From: Antarctobacter albus
GTDB lineage: Bacteria; Pseudomonadota; Alphaproteobacteria; Rhodobacterales; Rhodobacteraceae
Length of the DNA: 64,000 nucleotides
Direction: 5' to 3'
Assembly: GCF_900101505.1 (NCBI RefSeq)
Contig: NZ_FMZI01000009.1
Span: 161,902 to 225,901 of the forward strand
How positions within the stretch are numbered: position 1 is the stretch's first letter; each line of letters starts with the position of its first letter. Positions 60,113-64,000 of the stretch are shown piece by piece. Both the position numbers and the translations under genes were made by a program. Below the pieces are notes generated by a model. The model was not told the origin of the DNA. It saw nothing but the letters and a program-made list of their open reading frames with translations, and made no database searches.

Positions 60113-60667
60113 TTGGCGGAACGCAGCATCGAAGAACTGGGAGCCGACCGCTCGTTGCTCCTGGTCGATGACGACGAACCTTTCCTGAGGCGCCTCGCCA
60201 AGGCTATGGAAAAACGCGGTTTCGAGGTCGAGATGGCCGGATCTGTCGCGGCGGGTACGGCCATCGCCACCGCCCGCCCGCCGGCCTATGCGGTTGTCGA
60301 CCTGCGGCTTGAGGATGGCAACGGCCTGGACGTGGTCGAGGTGCTGCGCGAAAAGCGGCCCGACAGCCGCGTGGTCGTGCTGACCGGCTATGGTGCCATT
60401 GCCACCGCCGTCGCCGCGGTCAAGATCGGGGCGACGGATTACCTGTCGAAACCTGCGGACGCGACCGACATCACCAACGCGCTGCTGGCCAAGGGCGACG
60501 ACCTGCCGCCGCCCCCGGAAAACCCGATGAGCGCCGACCGCGTGCGTTGGGAGCATATCCAGCGGGTCTACGAGCTGTGTGATCGCAACGTCTCGGAAAC
60601 CGCGCGGCGGCTGAACATGCACCGCCGGACACTGCAGCGCATCCTGGCGAAGCGCAGCCCGCGCTAA
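60113..60667 (+). CDS. regA: Response regulator RegA (PrrA)
   Basis: A 184-residue DNA-binding response regulator that controls photosynthesis, respiration, nitrogen and carbon fixation genes in relatives. The receiver has LLLVDDDEP, the phosphoacceptor Asp63 in VVDLRLEDG and the conserved YLSKPADATD. A proline linker (LPPPPENP) and the invariant helix-turn-helix NVSETARRLNMHRRTLQRIL follow. The TTG at 60113 is chosen because GGAGGAAGG lies just before it, and because it makes the phosphoacceptor Asp63 and the length 184, as in Rhodobacter; the GTG at 60095 would put the RBS inside the gene. The stop overlaps the converging LysR gene. Confidence 0.97.
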   Translation: MAERSIEELGADRSLLLVDDDEPFLRRLAKAMEKRGFEVEMAGSVAAGTAIATARPPAYAVVDLRLEDGNGLDVVEVLREKRPDSRVVVLTGYGAIATAVAAVKIGATDYLSKPADATDITNALLAKGDDLPPPPENPMSADRVRWEHIQRVYELCDRNVSETARRLNMHRRTLQRILAKRSPR

Positions 60668-61533
60668 GTGGCGACGCTGGATTTCAGCCAGTCGACGAAG
60701 GTACGCACGGACGGTCTGACCGGGCCGCTGGGCAGGATGACGTGGTAGACCGACTTGCGCGGATAGGTCAGGTCCAGCTTGACCAATGACCCGTCGTCCA
60801 GGTGGCGGCGCACGATGACATCCGTCGCCATGATGGCGCCGATGCCGCGCCGCGCCGCCTCGATCTCAAGTGAAATCTCGCCTATGTCGCGGCGTGCGAC
60901 CCTGTCCACGTCGATCCCCGTTTCCGCCAGCATGCGGGCATCGGGGCGGTCCGCCGGACCCAGGATCCAGGGCAGATCCTGCGGCGCCGCAGACGCCGCG
61001 AGTTTCGGCGCGGCAACGAAGACCGTTTCGCATTCGATCAGGGGCTCGCAGCGATAGTCCGGCCAGTCCTCGGGTGTTCCGATGCGGATGCCGATGTCGA
61101 ACCCGTCGAAATCCACCGGCGACAGGCAGGCCCCGGGCACGAAGGAGACCGGGATTTCCGGATGTGCGCACCAGAAGTCACAGAGTTTGGGCAGGATCAC
61201 CGCGTCCACGATAAAGGTGGTGGTGGTTGCACGGATCCCACGGCTGGCCTCTCGCTGCCGCAGCCCGTCGATGCCATTCGCCAAAAGGGAAAACGCCTCG
61301 GTCATGGGTTTGGCGAGTTGCTGACCGGCCTCCGTCAGAACCAGCCCCCGGCCTTCGCGCCGCACGAGTTTCGCGCCAACCTCTGATTCAAGTGACCGCA
61401 CCTGCTGGGCCACGGCGGCGGGGGTCACGTTCAGGGCGCGTGCGGCGGCGGAAAACCCCTGCAGCCGCGCCGTCGCCTCAAAGGCGCGCAGGCTGGAAAG
61501 CGGCGGGAGGTGGTGCCAGTCGATCTCTGCCAT
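60664..61533 (-). CDS. LysR-family transcriptional regulator (GcvA-like)
   Basis: A 289-residue LysR regulator. The helix-turn-helix is LPPLSSLRAFEATARLQGFSAAARALNVTPAAVAQQVRSLE (here as SSLRAFEATARLQGFSAAA), and the rest is an effector domain with FDIGIRIGTPEDWP. The LPPLSSLRAFE start is typical of the GcvA subgroup; the target is unknown. An ATG at 61533 is used; a GTG at 61557 with AGGAATTTTT before it is a real alternative. It is divergent from the small gene at 61635. It overlaps regA by four bases at the 3' end. Confidence 0.87.
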   Translation of the reverse strand: MAEIDWHHLPPLSSLRAFEATARLQGFSAAARALNVTPAAVAQQVRSLESEVGAKLVRREGRGLVLTEAGQQLAKPMTEAFSLLANGIDGLRQREASRGIRATTTTFIVDAVILPKLCDFWCAHPEIPVSFVPGACLSPVDFDGFDIGIRIGTPEDWPDYRCEPLIECETVFVAAPKLAASAAPQDLPWILGPADRPDARMLAETGIDVDRVARRDIGEISLEIEAARRGIGAIMATDVIVRRHLDDGSLVKLDLTYPRKSVYHVILPSGPVRPSVRTFVDWLKSSVAT

Positions 61534-61634
61534 CTTGTAGTCCAACTTAAAGGTCACGAAAAATTCCTGACTCAGGATTTGTCGGAACTCAAGTTATTTA
61601 TAGCCCTGGGCCGAAGGTGCCCTGGGAGAATACG

Positions 61635-61847
61635 ATGCTTCAGTTATCAGAAGACATGATGCGTGCAACGCGCCGATACGATGCCGCTGGCCGTGGAATG
61701 CGTCGGGACATCGAAAAGGAAGACGCGGCCCTGAGGGCGGTTGCGGCCCTGCCCGTCGCCTGCGCGCCCGGAGCATGGTTGCGGTACGTCCTGGACGGGG
61801 CGCGCCAGGCCACAGCGCACCCTGCGTTGCGCGGTCAGAGGTCGTAG
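61635..61847 (+). CDS. Small protein of unknown function, divergent from the LysR gene
   Basis: A 70-residue protein rich in Arg and Ala (MLQLSEDMMRATRRYDAAG, DIEKEDAALRAV), without signal or membrane segment. GGGAGA lies five bases before the ATG. I do not recognise a family. The divergent LysR regulator with a likely LysR box in the shared 100 bases (TTGAG-type sequence near 61577) makes it a candidate target. It overlaps the converging GNAT gene by 13 bases. Moderately likely to be real. Confidence 0.55.
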   Translation: MLQLSEDMMRATRRYDAAGRGMRRDIEKEDAALRAVAALPVACAPGAWLRYVLDGARQATAHPALRGQRS

Positions 61848-62323
61848 CGTTTCAGTACCTTGTCGACGGTCCGGCCATCATCCAATCGGACGCCGGGCTT
61901 GGTTCCGTAGTCCTCGAACCCCCGGCTCTGGTAGTAGGCCAGCCCGCCCATATTGTCCGAGCGGATGTTGGCATTGATCCAGCGATAGCCAAGTGCACGG
62001 GCGGCCTTTTCGGTTTCGCGAAACAGCGCCGAGCCGATGCCAAGCCCGGTCCGGCCACGGCGGGCAAAGGTGGCGATCTCGGCCGCGTCTTCCGGCAAAT
62101 ACTCCGCCGGTTCGATCCACTGGAACCCCATGACCTCGCCGCTGTCATCCTCGGCCAGGTGCCAGGCGGCGCGGTCGGGACAGCGCGTGATCCAGCCGCG
62201 CAGGTCCTCGGCATCGACGGGTCGGGTCATGGCGGTGGTGCCGCCTGCGGCGATCACCTCGTTCAGCAACTCGGCCAGGGGACGGGCGTCCAGCGGACCG
62301 GCGCGGCGTATCGTGATCGTCAT
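61835..62323 (-). CDS. GNAT-family N-acetyltransferase
   Basis: A 162-residue acetyltransferase. The acetyl-CoA loop is RGRTGLGIGSALF (R-x-x-G-x-G/A), with the typical start ITIRRAGPLDARPLAELLN and NIRSDNMGGLAYYQSRGF near the end. It likely acetylates an amino group of a small molecule or protein; substrate unknown. Its start overlaps the stop of the HD-domain gene (ATGA). Confidence 0.87.
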   Translation of the reverse strand: MTITIRRAGPLDARPLAELLNEVIAAGGTTAMTRPVDAEDLRGWITRCPDRAAWHLAEDDSGEVMGFQWIEPAEYLPEDAAEIATFARRGRTGLGIGSALFRETEKAARALGYRWINANIRSDNMGGLAYYQSRGFEDYGTKPGVRLDDGRTVDKVLKRYDL

Positions 62324-62919
62324 CGGGGCATCTCCTGCAACAGGGCCGCGTGGCGGGCGGTGAAATCTGCGCGCACCTCGACCGGCGGGCGCAGGTGGAT
62401 CGACAGATCGGCGATCATGTCCATGTCGGGCGCGCCAAAGAACCTGTCCGCCTCGGCATGGGTAAACCCGGCGATCTGGGTCGCCTCCATCCAGGCACTG
62501 ATACGGTCCGCCTTCTTGATCTGCTTTTTCAGCCGCTGCGGCGTGGCGGCGGGCAGGCCAAAGCGGATGTGGATGGCGGCGGAGAGCCGCTTGTCCAGTT
62601 CTTCGTAGTTCGGACCGACAGCGGCCTTCACCGGAGAGATCATGTCGCCGATCACGTATTCCGGCGCGTCGTGCAGCAGCGCGGTCAGCCGGTCGGCCAC
62701 GCGCGCCTGCGGGCAAAGCCGGCCGAATATCACCTCGACCAGCAGGGAATGCTCGGCCACCGAATAGGCATAGTCGCCGCGCGTCTGCCCGTTCCAGCGG
62801 GCGACAAAGGCCAGCCCGTGGGCGATGTCCTCGATCTCGATATCCAGCGGCGTCGGGTCCAGCAGGTCCAGCCTGCGCCCCGAAAGCATCCTTTGCCAGG
62901 CTCGCGTCTGTTTCGCCAT
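62320..62919 (-). CDS. HD-domain hydrolase (YfbR-like)
   Basis: A 199-residue HD protein. The metal ligands are in VAEHSLLVEV (His) and LLHDAPEYVIGD (the HD pair), and a later Asp is in KADRISAWMEAT. The layout is like YfbR-type 5'-deoxynucleotidases, but activity is only inferred. RBS GGGGAAG precedes the ATG. It is coupled with the GNAT gene. The 192 bases between it and ahcY, which are divergent, contain GC-rich stems but no riboswitch I recognise. Confidence 0.8.
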   Translation of the reverse strand: MAKQTRAWQRMLSGRRLDLLDPTPLDIEIEDIAHGLAFVARWNGQTRGDYAYSVAEHSLLVEVIFGRLCPQARVADRLTALLHDAPEYVIGDMISPVKAAVGPNYEELDKRLSAAIHIRFGLPAATPQRLKKQIKKADRISAWMEATQIAGFTHAEADRFFGAPDMDMIADLSIHLRPPVEVRADFTARHAALLQEMPR

Positions 62920-63111
62920 ACTCTTCCCCGGGGTCCTGCTGCGCGGCCCTGACTAAGACGCGAATTCCTGCTTGTAAATCGGGCGCTGGCCGGAACGTCA
63001 CGGCCCTGCGGCGGAGTATGGCGTTGTACGCGAAGGCCGCCGGTGCTACCTGCTGGCCAGAGCATCGCCGCCCCGCACAAGAGGCGCGCCACCGCATTCG
63101 AAGGAACCGAG

Positions 63112-64000
63112 ATGACCCAGGATTACATCGTCAAGGACATTGCATTGGCCGGGTTCGGCCGCAAGGAACTCGACATTGCCGAAACCGAGATGCCGGGCCT
63201 GATGGCGCTGCGCGCGGAATACGGCGAGGCGAAACCGCTGAAAGGCGCGCGCATCGTCGGTTCCTTGCACATGACGATCCAGACCGCTGTCCTGATCGAA
63301 ACCCTGGTGGCGCTGGGCGCCGACGTGCGCTGGGCGTCCTGCAACATCTTCTCGACCCAGGACCATGCTGCCGCCGCCATCGCCGAGGCAGGCATCCCGG
63401 TCTTCGCGATCAAGGGCCAGACGCTGGAAGAGCATTGGGATTACCTCGACAAGTCCTTCCTGTTCGACGATGGCCCGAACATGATCCTGGACGATGGCGG
63501 CGACGCCACGCTCTACGTCCTGCTGGGGGCGCGCGCCGAGGCGGGTGAGGACATCATCGCCGTGCCGACCTCGGAAGAAGAGGAAGTCATCAAGGCGCAG
63601 ATCAAGAAGCGCATGGCGGCAAGCCCCGGCTGGTTCACCAAGACCCGCGACCAGATCCTGGGCGTGTCCGAGGAAACCACCACCGGCGTCAACCGCCTGT
63701 ACCAGCTGGTGCGCGACGGCCAGCTGCCCTTCCCGGCGATCAACGTCAACGACAGCGTGACCAAGTCGAAGTTCGACAACAAGTACGGCTGCAAGGAATC
63801 GCTGGTCGACGGCATCCGCCGCGCCACCGACACGATGATGGCCGGCAAGGTCGCCGTGGTCTGCGGTTACGGCGACGTCGGCAAGGGCTCTGCCGCCTCG
63901 CTGCGCGGCGCCGGTGCCCGCGTGAAAGTGACCGAGATCGACCCGATCTGCGCCCTGCAGGCGGCGATGGACGGCTTCGAGGTGACGACGCTGGAAGACG
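63112..64000 (+). CDS. ahcY: Adenosylhomocysteinase (N-terminal part)
   Basis: 296 residues of an S-adenosylhomocysteine hydrolase that runs off the end of the window. It splits SAH to adenosine and homocysteine, closing the methyl cycle. The sequence starts [28 protein letters not shown]. The substrate and NAD sites are visible: [16 protein letters not shown], and the Rossmann loop [13 protein letters not shown]. The ATG follows AAGGAACCGAG. This is the typical long, NAD-dependent form. Confidence 0.97.
   Translation, partial: MTQDYIVKDIALAGFGRKELDIAETEMPGLMALRAEYGEAKPLKGARIVGSLHMTIQTAVLIETLVALGADVRWASCNIFSTQDHAAAAIAEAGIPVFAIKGQTLEEHWDYLDKSFLFDDGPNMILDDGGDATLYVLLGARAEAGEDIIAVPTSEEEEVIKAQIKKRMAASPGWFTKTRDQILGVSEETTTGVNRLYQLVRDGQLPFPAINVNDSVTKSKFDNKYGCKESLVDGIRRATDTMMAGKVAVVCGYGDVGKGSAASLRGAGARVKVTEIDPICALQAAMDGFEVTTLED

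Noticed and set aside
61533..61557. GTG at 61557 as the start of the LysR gene
   Set aside because: Not excluded: the RBS is better there, but the ATG at 61533 fits the usual GcvA-type N-terminus; kept as an alternative only.
1..64000. CRISPR arrays, tRNA/rRNA genes, insertion sequences, prophage, replication origin
   Set aside because: No regular repeats with spacers, no tRNA cloverleaf, no transposase or phage gene, and no cluster of DnaA boxes were seen in reading all intergenic stretches.

Overview
The window is ordinary chromosome of a GC-rich marine-type alphaproteobacterium, most likely a member of the Roseobacter group (Rhodobacteraceae/Roseobacteraceae). The grounds are the RegB / SenC / RegA redox regulatory locus, a kinase-less DivL-like PAS protein preceded by two CtrA boxes, the alphaproteobacterial type of AddAB, a bacterial voltage-gated sodium channel, and high-GC codon use. 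About 59 protein genes fill nearly all of the sequence. I saw no rRNA, tRNA, CRISPR array, insertion sequence or prophage, and no gene-free stretch longer than about 210 bases.

Layout. 1-4 kb: the end of hrcA, then grpE (heat shock), converging with mutS. 4-7.3 kb: maeB malic enzyme and a ribokinase-like PfkB kinase. 7.3-10.4 kb: two tandem paralogous RTX calcium-binding proteins with no secretion genes beside them. 10.6-16.6 kb: secreted MsrA, a small exported DUF7282-like protein, DUF1810, argG, a membrane protein, ilvA and an SDR. 16.6-18.9 kb: an Hpt protein divergent from a receiver-PP2C phosphatase (RbaY-like), and a Nudix hydrolase. 18.9-21.7 kb: hslO, a CoA-type Nudix hydrolase and a CCA-adding enzyme. 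21.9-27.4 kb: three translationally coupled ABC half-transporters. 27.5-31.8 kb: an RNA uracil methyltransferase, a NaChBac-type sodium channel, two L,D-transpeptidase-fold proteins, a CAP-domain lipoprotein and a 66-residue exported membrane peptide. 31.9-38 kb: hemH, a methyltransferase, comF, grxC, a nitrilase-family amidase, a MarR regulator, ubiG and pip. 38-43.5 kb: a dipeptide-type ABC importer. 43.7-47.8 kb: hslU and hslV separated by a lipid kinase and a phosphoesterase on the other strand, then trxA. 47.9-57.8 kb (minus): addA, addB, murU, amgK, tsaE and the DivL-like gene, read as one block. 57.9-60.7 kb: regB, senC, regA. 60.7-64 kb: a LysR regulator, a small unknown gene, GNAT, an HD hydrolase and the start of ahcY.

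How the parts work together. Several genes feed the envelope: amgK/murU for peptidoglycan recycling, the L,D-transpeptidase-fold proteins and the CAP protein. Proteostasis genes are spread over the window (hrcA-grpE, hslO, hslU, hslV), and hslV and hslO have RpoH-like promoter sequences. Regulation is the most interesting theme: two TTAA-N7-TTAACC sites precede a DivL-like PAS protein without a kinase domain, and an Hpt/RbaY-like pair lies elsewhere in the window. Both are parts of the CtrA and partner-switching circuits that control motility and gene transfer agents in this group. Non-coding observations include a four-copy intergenic hairpin element, a repeated GTCCCGGG hairpin, and a structured leader before the ABC triad.
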